Position numbers and translations under genes: made by a program
Source of the DNA: Streptomyces sp. NBC_01210
Lineage (GTDB): Bacteria; Actinomycetota; Actinomycetes; Streptomycetales; Streptomycetaceae
DNA length: 64,000 nucleotides
Direction of reading: 5' to 3'
Assembly: GCF_036010325.1 (NCBI RefSeq)
Contig: NZ_CP108550.1
Span: 67,862-131,861, forward strand
The notes under the pieces: model-generated
The model's database searches: none
What the model was told of the DNA's origin: nothing
What the model saw: only the letters and a program-made list of their open reading frames with translations
In this document: positions 1 to 6,563 of the stretch, piece by piece
Numbering within the stretch: position 1 is the first letter of the stretch
Layout: the number at the start of each line of letters is the position of its first letter

Positions 1-182
1 ACGGGTGGCCGGGGTTTCAGAGAGCTCCATCAAACTCCCCCGGGCCTGACAGCACGACGACTGTGTGCACGTCGCAGCGCTGTGCGCTGTCTGTCCTGCG
101 GGACGCCCGGCTTGCCGAGCGGCCTGGAGGGCGGAGAGAGCATCGCGACGCGCCCCAGCCACTCCGTTCACGAGGAGTTCAG

Positions 183-791
183 ATGCCCGCTTCGACCATT
201 GAGCGCACCGCCCGCCCCCGTAGGAGCCGGACCCGCTCACGAAACATCAACGGCCGCCCGGCGCTCGTCATCTCCACCCTCAAGCCCAACCAGTACGACC
301 TGCGCCCTGCCTGCGCGTCGCTGATCTGCCCCGACTGCAAGACATGGGTACCGATCACCGGCATCCAGGCCAAGAAGCACAAGCTGGTCCCGCACGACAC
401 CGGCCGTGCGGGGAAGGACCCGGCCGTCCGCTGCCAGGGCAGCAACCGCCTGGTCACCGTCGACGTCGCGTTCGAGAAGTGGCAGGAGCGCCTGGAGGAC
501 GGCAACGCGGAGACCGCCAGCCGCCGCCCGACCAACGTCCTGCGCAAGCCGAAGGTCGCGCCCGCCCCCGCCGTCAGCCAGATCGCCGCGCAGAAGCAGA
601 CGGCGACGGCGGAGGATGAGCCGGGCGACGGTCGGCCCCTGTGGCTGCTGCGCGAGATGAAGTGGGCGTCGACCGAGCGGGCGGTCCGCGACGCCGACAC
701 CCGGCGCGCGCAGCTGCCCGCCGGTGAAGCCCCGCTGGACGGCCCCACGGTTCCGCTCACCACGCTTCACCCCGAGCGTCCGACGCGTTGA
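183..791 (+). CDS. Hypothetical protein with CPDC knuckle
   Basis: A 202-aa basic protein of unknown function. The ATG at 183 is chosen because GAGGAG lies just upstream; a longer reading from 63 lacks a ribosome site. The middle has a CPDC pair, then a His and a lone Cys, which could hold a zinc ion. The N-terminus is Arg-rich and the C-terminal third looks disordered. It is the first gene of the rightward transfer block and is followed by a perfect hairpin terminator. No family recognised; it may bind nucleic acid (inference only). Confidence 0.7.
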   Translation: MPASTIERTARPRRSRTRSRNINGRPALVISTLKPNQYDLRPACASLICPDCKTWVPITGIQAKKHKLVPHDTGRAGKDPAVRCQGSNRLVTVDVAFEKWQERLEDGNAETASRRPTNVLRKPKVAPAPAVSQIAAQKQTATAEDEPGDGRPLWLLREMKWASTERAVRDADTRRAQLPAGEAPLDGPTVPLTTLHPERPTR

Positions 792-810
792 GCCGCCCCG
801 CACGAACGAC

Positions 811-855
811 CACGGCCCCGGCCGCCCCGAACACAGCGGGGCGGCCGGGGCCGTG
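811..855 (+). terminator. Perfect 19-bp hairpin terminator
   Basis: Arms at 811-829 and 837-855 are exact reverse complements with a 7-nt loop. There is no T-run, as usual in Streptomyces. It follows the first gene by about 20 nt. Confidence 0.8.
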
Positions 856-881
856 GCTGCTCGTACGGCAGTCAGAACGAC

Positions 882-914
882 GACAGCCCCAGGGATTAGG
901 GCCCCGGGGCTGTC
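882..914 (+). promoter_or_regulatory. Leader hairpin, related to the one at 1899
   Basis: GACAGCCCC at 882-890 pairs with GGGGCTGTC at 906-914. Nearly the same arms (ACAGCCCCAGGG / CCCTGGGGCTGT) recur at 1899-1929 before whiB. Both sit 30-35 nt upstream of a start codon, so they may be intergenic terminators or leader attenuators of one duplicated type. Confidence 0.5.
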
Positions 915-948
915 TTTCGCAGGTCACCTACTTGAAGGGACGACCCAC

Positions 949-1302
949 ATGCGGAGCATGACATGCACCCTGGCCCCGCCCGCACCCCGGGCCGGGCTCA
1001 TCGACGACATGGAGCGCGACGACAACGCCCGCGGCCCCGAGCGGGACGAGACCGACGCGCTGCACCAGCTCGTGCGTCACCTCGTCGCCGACGGCAACCA
1101 CCGCGCGCAGGCCGCCGGGCAGCAGGCCCGCCGCACGCTCGCGGAGATGACCCCCGAGTACACCCGGTCCCCGCTGCTGGTCCTGCACCGGCCGCGCATG
1201 ACCGACGCCTGCGAGATCTGCGGCGTCTGGTCGTGCAGGGGCAACTGCTGGTCTGCCGCTCCGGCTCCGGCCGGCGCGGCCACGAAGGCGGTGGTCCGGT
1301 GA
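949..1302 (+). CDS. Small Cys-rich hypothetical protein
   Basis: A 117-aa protein starting at the ATG at 949, with GAAGGGA ideally placed upstream. The acidic, helical N-terminal part is followed by CEICGVWSCRGNC near the C-terminus, a dense Cys cluster that could bind zinc. Its stop overlaps the GTG of the next small gene (GTGA), so the two are coupled. Function unknown; one of several small Cys-knuckle proteins in this block. Confidence 0.65.
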   Translation: MRSMTCTLAPPAPRAGLIDDMERDDNARGPERDETDALHQLVRHLVADGNHRAQAAGQQARRTLAEMTPEYTRSPLLVLHRPRMTDACEICGVWSCRGNCWSAAPAPAGAATKAVVR

Positions 1303-1412
1303 GTTCCTGTGGACACCCGCCCCGGTTAGTCGTGGTCAATCAGATCGGCGCGGACGGCAAGCCGTACCAGAGCGTCAGGCACGAGCCGTGCCAGTGCGGC
1401 GGCAAGCAGTAG
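1299..1412 (+). CDS. 37-aa Cys-rich microprotein
   Basis: Starts at the GTG overlapping the previous stop (GTGA at 1299-1302). The 37 residues contain CGH near the start and CQCGGK at the end, a minimal zinc-knuckle pattern. Its stop directly abuts the ATG of the next reading frame at 1413. The short length makes this tentative; the tight coupling and Cys spacing are the support. Confidence 0.5.
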   Translation: MSSCGHPPRLVVVNQIGADGKPYQSVRHEPCQCGGKQ

Positions 1413-1622
1413 ATGCAGATGCAGTCGCCGATAGGCCTGGCCCGGGCCGCGCAGCACCGAGCGGCCCGGGCCATCACCCAATGCGGCCTGGCCCACCCCC
1501 TCACCCGCGTCCTGCTCGCGGCCGCCGCTCTCGCGGCCGTCGCGGCGTGGGAAGCCGGCCACCGCGTCACCGACACCCACCCGTCCCTCCATGACACCGA
1601 ACGGACAACGCCTCGTGCCTGA
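1413..1622 (+). CDS. Small single-span membrane protein
   Basis: A 69-aa protein whose ATG follows the previous stop without a gap. Residues about 32-50 form an Ala/Leu-rich hydrophobic stretch long enough for one membrane span, after an N-terminal amphipathic segment. Its end overlaps the next gene. Function unknown; small membrane proteins are common in Streptomyces transfer and spread regions. Confidence 0.5.
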   Translation: MQMQSPIGLARAAQHRAARAITQCGLAHPLTRVLLAAAALAAVAAWEAGHRVTDTHPSLHDTERTTPRA

Positions 1623-1794
1623 CGACCTGTTTATCCGTTACATGAAGGCTTTTCAGGACTCCACCGAGCACTTGGGCGGCTGCACGGCCTGCGAGGACGG
1701 TCAGGAGTGTGTGGCCGGAGCGCCGATTCACGAGCGCTTCGCCCGCCTCCAGGACGCCTACCAGGCCCGCCAGTCGCAACAGCAGCGCCGCTGA
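1591..1794 (+). CDS. Small hypothetical protein with CTAC pair
   Basis: A 67-aa protein overlapping the end of the previous gene. The ATG at 1591 is used; GTG 1615 is an alternative, and neither has a strong ribosome site. It holds CTAC followed by a third Cys and a basic, Gln-rich helical C-terminus. Unknown family. Confidence 0.5.
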   Translation: MTPNGQRLVPDDLFIRYMKAFQDSTEHLGGCTACEDGQECVAGAPIHERFARLQDAYQARQSQQQRR

Positions 1795-1898
1795 ACCCCC
1801 GGCATTGCCCGTCGTCTCCGCGCCCTCTCGGGCGGGGCCGGCGGAGAGCGTCGGGAGTTCGCCCCCGCTCCGGCCGTCCGGCCGCCGCCAACACGCAA

Positions 1899-1929
1899 AC
1901 AGCCCCAGGGATCGCACCCCTGGGGCTGT
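1899..1929 (+). terminator. 12-bp hairpin before whiB
   Basis: Arms 1899-1910 and 1918-1929 are exact reverse complements with a 7-nt loop. They closely resemble the hairpin at 882-914. Confidence 0.65.
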
Positions 1930-1960
1930 CTCGTACAACCGGACCTTTTGGGAGGCCCTC

Positions 1961-2260
1961 ATGCAGCACATCGTACGCAGCACCCACTCCCCCTCCGCGG
2001 ACCTGCCGGTCAACACCAATTGGCGGGCGCAGTCCGCCTGCGCGGAGGAGGACCCGGACCTGTTCTTCCCGGTCGGCAACACCGGCCCGGCCCTGCTTCA
2101 GGTTGCCGAGGCCAAATCCGTCTGCCGCAGGTGCCCCGTGATGGACCTCTGCCTCGCGTGGGCCATGGAGCACGGCCAGGACCACGGCGTGTGGGGCGGC
2201 ACGGACGAGGACGAACGCCGCCGGATGAAGCGCCGCGCCGCCCGCAGGCGCACCGCCTGA
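1961..2260 (+). CDS. WhiB-family iron-sulfur regulator
   Basis: A 99-aa WhiB-like protein. The four cluster cysteines are visible: C27 in WRAQSAC, C55 and C58 (CRRC), and C64, followed by the family turn GVWGG (75-79) and a basic tail that contacts DNA. WhiB proteins bind a 4Fe-4S cluster and modulate transcription with the primary sigma factor (family knowledge). The ATG at 1961 has GGGAGG upstream. Plasmid and phage copies are common; here it may control the surrounding transfer block. Confidence 0.92.
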   Translation: MQHIVRSTHSPSADLPVNTNWRAQSACAEEDPDLFFPVGNTGPALLQVAEAKSVCRRCPVMDLCLAWAMEHGQDHGVWGGTDEDERRRMKRRAARRRTA

Positions 2261-2292
2261 CCCGCTGGACGGGAGTGGCGGGCAACTTCTTT

Positions 2293-2343
2293 CCCGCCCC
2301 GCAGCACCATCGCCGACCGGCTGCCCGCACGACGGGTGGCCGG
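2293..2343 (+). repeat. 51-bp intergenic repeat, copy A
   Basis: Identical to 2696-2746 except for one base (T2337). The repeat contains a 12-bp hairpin (ACCGGCTGCCCG / CGGGTGGCCGGY, loop CACGA) and is followed by a second CCCGGG hairpin. The first 12 bases of the window (ACGGGTGGCCGG) equal the end of this copy, so a third copy probably lies across the window edge. Confidence 0.8.
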
Positions 2344-2405
2344 CCCCTTCGCACGTCTTCGGCCCGGGAAAATCCCGGGATCGCTTCCTCCCCGCAGGAG
2401 AGCCC

Positions 2406-2654
2406 ATGCGTAGCAGCACCCCGCTCGACACCGCGACGGCCACCGGCACCACCCGACTGCCGGACTCGCTGTGCACGCACACGTCGCGCTGCCCGTCGGC
2501 CGACAGCCCGGACCGGGAAGCCGCGCACACCGTGGCCGGCCACCCGGAGCAGGGCTGGAGCCTGCTGTGCAACGGGGTCCTTCTCTTCGAGGACACCGGC
2601 GAACTGCTCCCCGACGGCCAGATCATCGCCCCGCGCCGTCTCACGGCGGCCTGA
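2406..2654 (+). CDS. DUF5999 family protein
   Basis: An 82-aa protein with the DUF5999 pattern: CTHTSRCPSAD, then REAAHTVAGHPEQGWSLLCNG and a FEDTGELLPDG ending. This Streptomyces family has no known function. The CxHxxxC motif and a third Cys suggest metal binding. ATG 2406 follows CAGGAGA. It is flanked on both sides by the 51-bp repeat, which suggests the intergenic block was duplicated around this gene. Confidence 0.85.
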   Translation: MRSSTPLDTATATGTTRLPDSLCTHTSRCPSADSPDREAAHTVAGHPEQGWSLLCNGVLLFEDTGELLPDGQIIAPRRLTAA

Positions 2655-2695
2655 CACACCACTCCCGTCTGCCGGGAGCGGGACGGAAGTTGTTG

Positions 2696-2746
2696 CCCGC
2701 CCCGCAGCACCATCGCCGACCGGCTGCCCGCACGACGGGCGGCCGG
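2696..2746 (+). repeat. 51-bp intergenic repeat, copy B
   Basis: One mismatch to 2293-2343, at an offset of 403 bp. It contains the same hairpin and precedes another gene start by about 60 nt. Confidence 0.8.
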
Positions 2747-2760
2747 TCTTTCGCACGACC

Positions 2761-2785
2761 CCGGCCCGGGAACAGCCCGGGCCGG
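2761..2785 (+). terminator. 10-bp hairpin after repeat B
   Basis: CCGGCCCGGG at 2761-2770 pairs with CCCGGGCCGG at 2776-2785 around a 5-nt loop. A weaker equivalent (CCCGGG arms) follows repeat A. Confidence 0.6.
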
Positions 2786-2809
2786 TGCACTTCAACGGAA
2801 GGACACGAC

Positions 2810-3169
2810 GTGGCAACCCAGCCGGGAACGCAGGCCGTTTCGCAGCAGACCAGCTACAAGAGGGGCGACTTCGTCCTGTACCGCAACGCCGAACTGTTCT
2901 GGGCGGGCAAGCCCGGTCACACGTTCGTCTGCCGGGTCGACCGGACTTGGGAGAGCGGGGTCTTCGACCTGGTCTGCCTGGACACCGGGCGCGTCGTCTG
3001 CGACGCCCACCCGGACTTCATGCGTCTGCTGCCGACGGCGGACGTGATGCACGACATCGACACCGCGCCGCTGAGCGAGCCGGACTCCGGGGCGATGACC
3101 CCGGCCGCCGTCGCCTGGCTGCGCCAGCACCTCGCGCAGGACAGCAGCACGCTGCCCGCCCCGCGCTGA
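2810..3169 (+). CDS. Hypothetical protein
   Basis: A 119-aa protein starting at GTG 2810 with GGAAGGA upstream. It has a beta-rich middle (KRGDFVLYRNAELFWAGKPG) reminiscent of small SH3-like plasmid proteins, and an acidic C-terminal half. No family recognised. It ends before a long hairpin terminator that separates it from the DUF2637 gene. Confidence 0.7.
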   Translation: MATQPGTQAVSQQTSYKRGDFVLYRNAELFWAGKPGHTFVCRVDRTWESGVFDLVCLDTGRVVCDAHPDFMRLLPTADVMHDIDTAPLSEPDSGAMTPAAVAWLRQHLAQDSSTLPAPR

Positions 3170-3187
3170 CCGCCTGCTCACGCAGAC

Positions 3188-3234
3188 GGCCCTCCGAGTC
3201 CCCGGCATTTGAGCTGCCGGGGCCCCGGAGGGCC
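3188..3234 (+). terminator. 20-bp hairpin terminator
   Basis: Arms 3188-3207 and 3215-3234 pair except for two adjacent-region mismatches, with a 7-nt loop. It lies 19 nt past the preceding stop. Confidence 0.7.
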
Positions 3235-3313
3235 TGATCACGACCCTACCGACCGACGCCGACCCGCGGTGACCTCTTGCACGGAGGCGCCACAACGTAA
3301 GAGAGGACACCCC

Positions 3314-5407
3314 GTGGCCCCCAAGACCGCCACCCGCCGCAGGCGCCAGGCCGCCCCGGCCGCGAAGCCCCGCGCCAACGGGCGCGCCAAGGCTTCGACG
3401 CCGCCGGCCTCCATCCCCGCCCAGGCCACCGCCACCGAGGACACCACGCCGCTGGTGTTCGAGGAGGCCGACCCGGTCCTGGCCGACGCCGCCGACCGCG
3501 CAGCCGACCTCCGGGACGTGGCCGTCGACGACGTCGCCCGCATCCTCGCCGACGGCCAGGAGCGCGCCGCCGAAGTGCTGGACGGCGCGCGCACCGAGGC
3601 GACCTCGATCACCGAGGCCGCCACTGCCGAACAGTCCCGCCTCCTGGCCGCCGCTGCGACGGACGCCGACCGGGTCCGCACCGACGCCGCCACCACGGCG
3701 GCCGTTGACGCCGACCAGGTCCGCGCGGATGCCGAAGCGACGGCGGAGCAGCTGCTCGCCGACGCGCGCCTCGAGGCCGCCACCGTCACGGCGACGGCGA
3801 CCGGCGAGGCCGACCAGGTCCTCGCCGCCGCCCGCCGCCAGGCGGAGGAGATCACCACCACGGCGGCCGCGAAGGGCGATGAGGTCCAGGCGGAGGCCGC
3901 GCAGGCTGCCGCGAAGGCCCTCGCCGACGCGGACGCCAAGCGCGCCGAGCTGCTCGCCCGCGCGGAGCGCACTGCGGCTGAGACCCGCACCCGCGCCACC
4001 ACGGACGCCGAACAGGTCCTGGAGCGGGCGCGGGTTGAGGCCGACCGGATGCGTGAGAGCGCGGACGACCAGGCCGTGCAGGTGCGGGCCGGAGCCGAGA
4101 AGGTGGCCGCCGGCCTTCGCCAGGACGCCGACCGCGCCCTGGACGACGCCCGCACTTCCGCTGAGGAGCTGCGGACGGCGGTCGACAAGGACGTCGCCCG
4201 GCTCCGCGAGCAGGCCGAGACGGACGCGAAGACGGCCCGGGAGTCGAGGGAGAAGGCCACGGCCGACCAGGTGGCCGCCACCCAGGCCCGAGCCGAGGGC
4301 GAACGGATCCTGGAGGCGGCGACGCAGCGCACCGTGCAGCGGGCGAGGCGCCGGGAGATCCGGACCGAGTCGCGCGCCGCACGACGCAAGGCACGGCAGG
4401 ATGCCCGGCCTGTCGGCGGGGTGCCGCCGCTGTCCGGGCAGGAGCTGGTCGGAGTGGTCGCGATCGTCCTCGCGGCCGCGACCGTCTCCACTCTCGGACT
4501 GCTCTCCTCCTACACCGCGCTGGAGACCAAGGCGGCCGCGTGGGGCTGGGACTGGCCGTGGCTCCTGCCGGTCGGCATCGACGTCGCCATCCCGGCCTTC
4601 ACCGGCGCCAGCCTGGTCCTGATCCGCATGGGCATGGAGCTGCGCTGGATCCGCTGGGTGCCGAGGGCGCTGACCGCGGTGACCGTCTACCTGAACTGGA
4701 ACGCCTCCGACAGCATGTCCGGCCGCCTCGGGCACGCCGCCCTCACCCTGCTGTGGGTCGTGTTTTCCGAGATCGCCTCCCACGTGTACGCCACGAGGAT
4801 CGGCGCGGTCACCGGCAAGACGCGGATGGAGACGGTGCGCCGCAGCCGCTGGATCCTCGCCCCGATCCCCACCGCCCGGCTGCGACGCCGGATGATCCTG
4901 TGGGAGATCACCTCCTACGAGGAGGCGCTCACCCGCCTCCAGGAGCAGACGTACCTGCGAGCGCAGCTCAAGGAAACGTACGGCTGGCTGTGGCGCTGGA
5001 AGGCTCCACTGGACCAGCGGATGACGCTCAAGCTCGGCTCCGCGCCCGCCGCGCTCGCCGACACGCTCACCCCCGAGGACGCTCACACGGTCGAGCGAGC
5101 GGAGGAAACCGAGCACGCTCACCCCGACATGAGCGCGCTCACCTCCGGCGCTCACGAGGGTGAGCGCGCCACGGAGGAGACGGACGCTCAGCGAGCGGAG
5201 AGCGCTCGTACGCGCAGCGAGACGGAGGCGCTTACCGAGCGCCGCCACGCTCGTATCCGTCTGCTCTACACCGAGCTCGGGCGCCGCCCCGAGTGGACGG
5301 AGATTCGCGACGCGCTCACCGACGCGGGCCTGTCCGACACTCCGGTCTCCCGGCCGACCGCTCAGCGCCTGCGCGCTCAGGTCGAAGAGGCCACCCCGGG
5401 CGCGTAG
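3314..5407 (+). CDS. DUF2637 membrane protein with long coiled coil
   Basis: A 697-aa protein. GTG 3314 is chosen because GAGAGGA lies just upstream. Residues about 50-365 are an Ala/Glu/Arg-rich heptad region, probably one long coiled coil. Residues about 374-575 are a DUF2637 domain with four hydrophobic spans, including GWDWPWLLPVGIDVAIP and LGHAALTLLWVVFSEIASH. The C-terminal ~70 residues are soluble and resemble a small helix-turn-helix (RRPEWTEIRDAL). DUF2637 proteins are frequent on actinomycete plasmids near FtsK-type translocases and resemble SpdB spread proteins. Likely role: membrane anchor or spread factor in conjugation (inference). Confidence 0.85.
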   Translation: MAPKTATRRRRQAAPAAKPRANGRAKASTPPASIPAQATATEDTTPLVFEEADPVLADAADRAADLRDVAVDDVARILADGQERAAEVLDGARTEATSITEAATAEQSRLLAAAATDADRVRTDAATTAAVDADQVRADAEATAEQLLADARLEAATVTATATGEADQVLAAARRQAEEITTTAAAKGDEVQAEAAQAAAKALADADAKRAELLARAERTAAETRTRATTDAEQVLERARVEADRMRESADDQAVQVRAGAEKVAAGLRQDADRALDDARTSAEELRTAVDKDVARLREQAETDAKTARESREKATADQVAATQARAEGERILEAATQRTVQRARRREIRTESRAARRKARQDARPVGGVPPLSGQELVGVVAIVLAAATVSTLGLLSSYTALETKAAAWGWDWPWLLPVGIDVAIPAFTGASLVLIRMGMELRWIRWVPRALTAVTVYLNWNASDSMSGRLGHAALTLLWVVFSEIASHVYATRIGAVTGKTRMETVRRSRWILAPIPTARLRRRMILWEITSYEEALTRLQEQTYLRAQLKETYGWLWRWKAPLDQRMTLKLGSAPAALADTLTPEDAHTVERAEETEHAHPDMSALTSGAHEGERATEETDAQRAESARTRSETEALTERRHARIRLLYTELGRRPEWTEIRDALTDAGLSDTPVSRPTAQRLRAQVEEATPGA

Positions 5408-5654
5408 GTGAGCGCCCGGTGAGCGCCGACGCGCTCACTCCCTGGCAGAACCCCTGCCGCTCATGGTCGCCACCGGCCCGCGCTCGCCCACCGAGCGCGG
5501 ACCGGTGACGGCCACGGCCGGCAGGCCGCTCGCCCGCGCCCGCCCCGAGCGGGGCGCGGGCCAGGCACGACCGAGCACCACCCCAGCCCCGCGCAACAGC
5601 CTCGGGGACACGGACTCACCCATCCCCCACCCCGAGACCTGGAGGTCTTCTCGC

Positions 5655-6128
5655 ATGAACAGCAACGACCCGAACCACTCGCCTCTGCGCGACGTCGCGC
5701 AGAGCCCGGAGGCAACCGCCCGGTACCTGGCCGACGTTCAGCGCTTCCTGCTGGACATCGGCAAGAACCTGGAGACCCTCGCGCACGAGACCCGCGTGCA
5801 CCTGCGCGACACGCACGTGGAGGGCGACCGCTGGTACCACGCCAGGCTGCGCGCGATGCCCGTCGAAAAGTCCCTCGGGAACGTGCTCAAGAACCTGAAC
5901 AACCTGACCGAGGGCCTGGAAAAGAGCGCCTATAAGCGCCGTGCCCACGACGAGGCCGTTGTGAATACGGCCAAGGACAGGAAGGAAAAGGAGATCGAAA
6001 GGAAGCGGAAGAAGAACCCGCCGACGCTCCAGGCCGCACCCAACCCGCCGCAGCAGGGTGCGCAGAACCAGAATTCCGGCTATGGTGGTCCCACGTCGAT
6101 TTACGACCTCGGTCGGGAGTCGGCGTGA
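5655..6128 (+). CDS. Hypothetical transfer-region protein
   Basis: A 157-aa protein with ATG 5655 and a clear GGAGG at 5641. A helical N-terminal domain (residues 10-95) is followed by a Lys/Arg/Glu-rich stretch and a Gln/Pro-rich tail. The stop overlaps the GTG of the next gene. The 240 bp upstream (5411-5654) holds G/C-rich inverted repeats but no supported gene. Unknown function; the basic tail could contact DNA. Confidence 0.75.
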   Translation: MNSNDPNHSPLRDVAQSPEATARYLADVQRFLLDIGKNLETLAHETRVHLRDTHVEGDRWYHARLRAMPVEKSLGNVLKNLNNLTEGLEKSAYKRRAHDEAVVNTAKDRKEKEIERKRKKNPPTLQAAPNPPQQGAQNQNSGYGGPTSIYDLGRESA

Positions 6129-6433
6129 CGCGCCCCCTCAGCAGCGTCGAACGCTCGATTCAAGGGCGGAACGGCTGGCTGCAGGACGAAGAGCGCAAGG
6201 CGATCGAAAGTCGCGGCGAGAACGGCCGGATGGAATTCTGGCTCCGCGTTACTCGGTCCGAAATCACCAAGGAAGCCAAAGCCGGTCGCGGCGATGTCAT
6301 CACCGCATTCACGCTGGTCTGCCGCCTCTTCAAGCTCGTGCTGGAGAAGCGGCAGGCGGGCGACCCGCGGCTGTTCGACCACCTCATGCAGTACGCGGAC
6401 ACCGTCCTGAAGCAGCACGGCCCGCGTAACTGA
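6125..6433 (+). CDS. Hypothetical helical protein
   Basis: A 102-aa protein starting at GTG 6125, overlapping the previous stop (GTGA), so the pair is translationally coupled. It is predicted all-helical, with a mixed-charge N-terminus and an amphipathic C-terminal half (FTLVCRLFKLVLEKRQAGD). No family recognised. It closes this small operon before a 12-bp hairpin terminator. Confidence 0.75.
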   Translation: MTRPLSSVERSIQGRNGWLQDEERKAIESRGENGRMEFWLRVTRSEITKEAKAGRGDVITAFTLVCRLFKLVLEKRQAGDPRLFDHLMQYADTVLKQHGPRN

Positions 6434-6446
6434 GCGTCACCCACGA

Positions 6447-6473
6447 AGGCCCCGCCGGACTCCGGCGGGGCCT
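6447..6473 (+). terminator. 12-bp hairpin terminator
   Basis: AGGCCCCGCCGG at 6447-6458 pairs exactly with 6462-6473 around a 3-nt loop, 14 nt past a stop codon. Confidence 0.8.
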
Positions 6474-6487
6474 CGCGCGCGTAAAGC

Positions 6488-6517
6488 GTGCACACGTGCA
6501 CGTGCACGCGCGTGCAC
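6488..6517 (+). promoter_or_regulatory. Four GTGCAC sites, candidate operator
   Basis: The 6-bp palindrome GTGCAC occurs at 6488, 6496, 6502 and 6512, so 24 of 30 bases belong to palindromes. The cluster sits between a terminator and the start of the 722-aa gene at 6564, where a promoter is expected. It is a good candidate for a repressor site controlling the translocase operon. Confidence 0.5.
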
Positions 6518-6563
6518 ACGAGACCCCACTGTCTGTCAAGTCCCCCTGAAGGGAGGTGCACCC

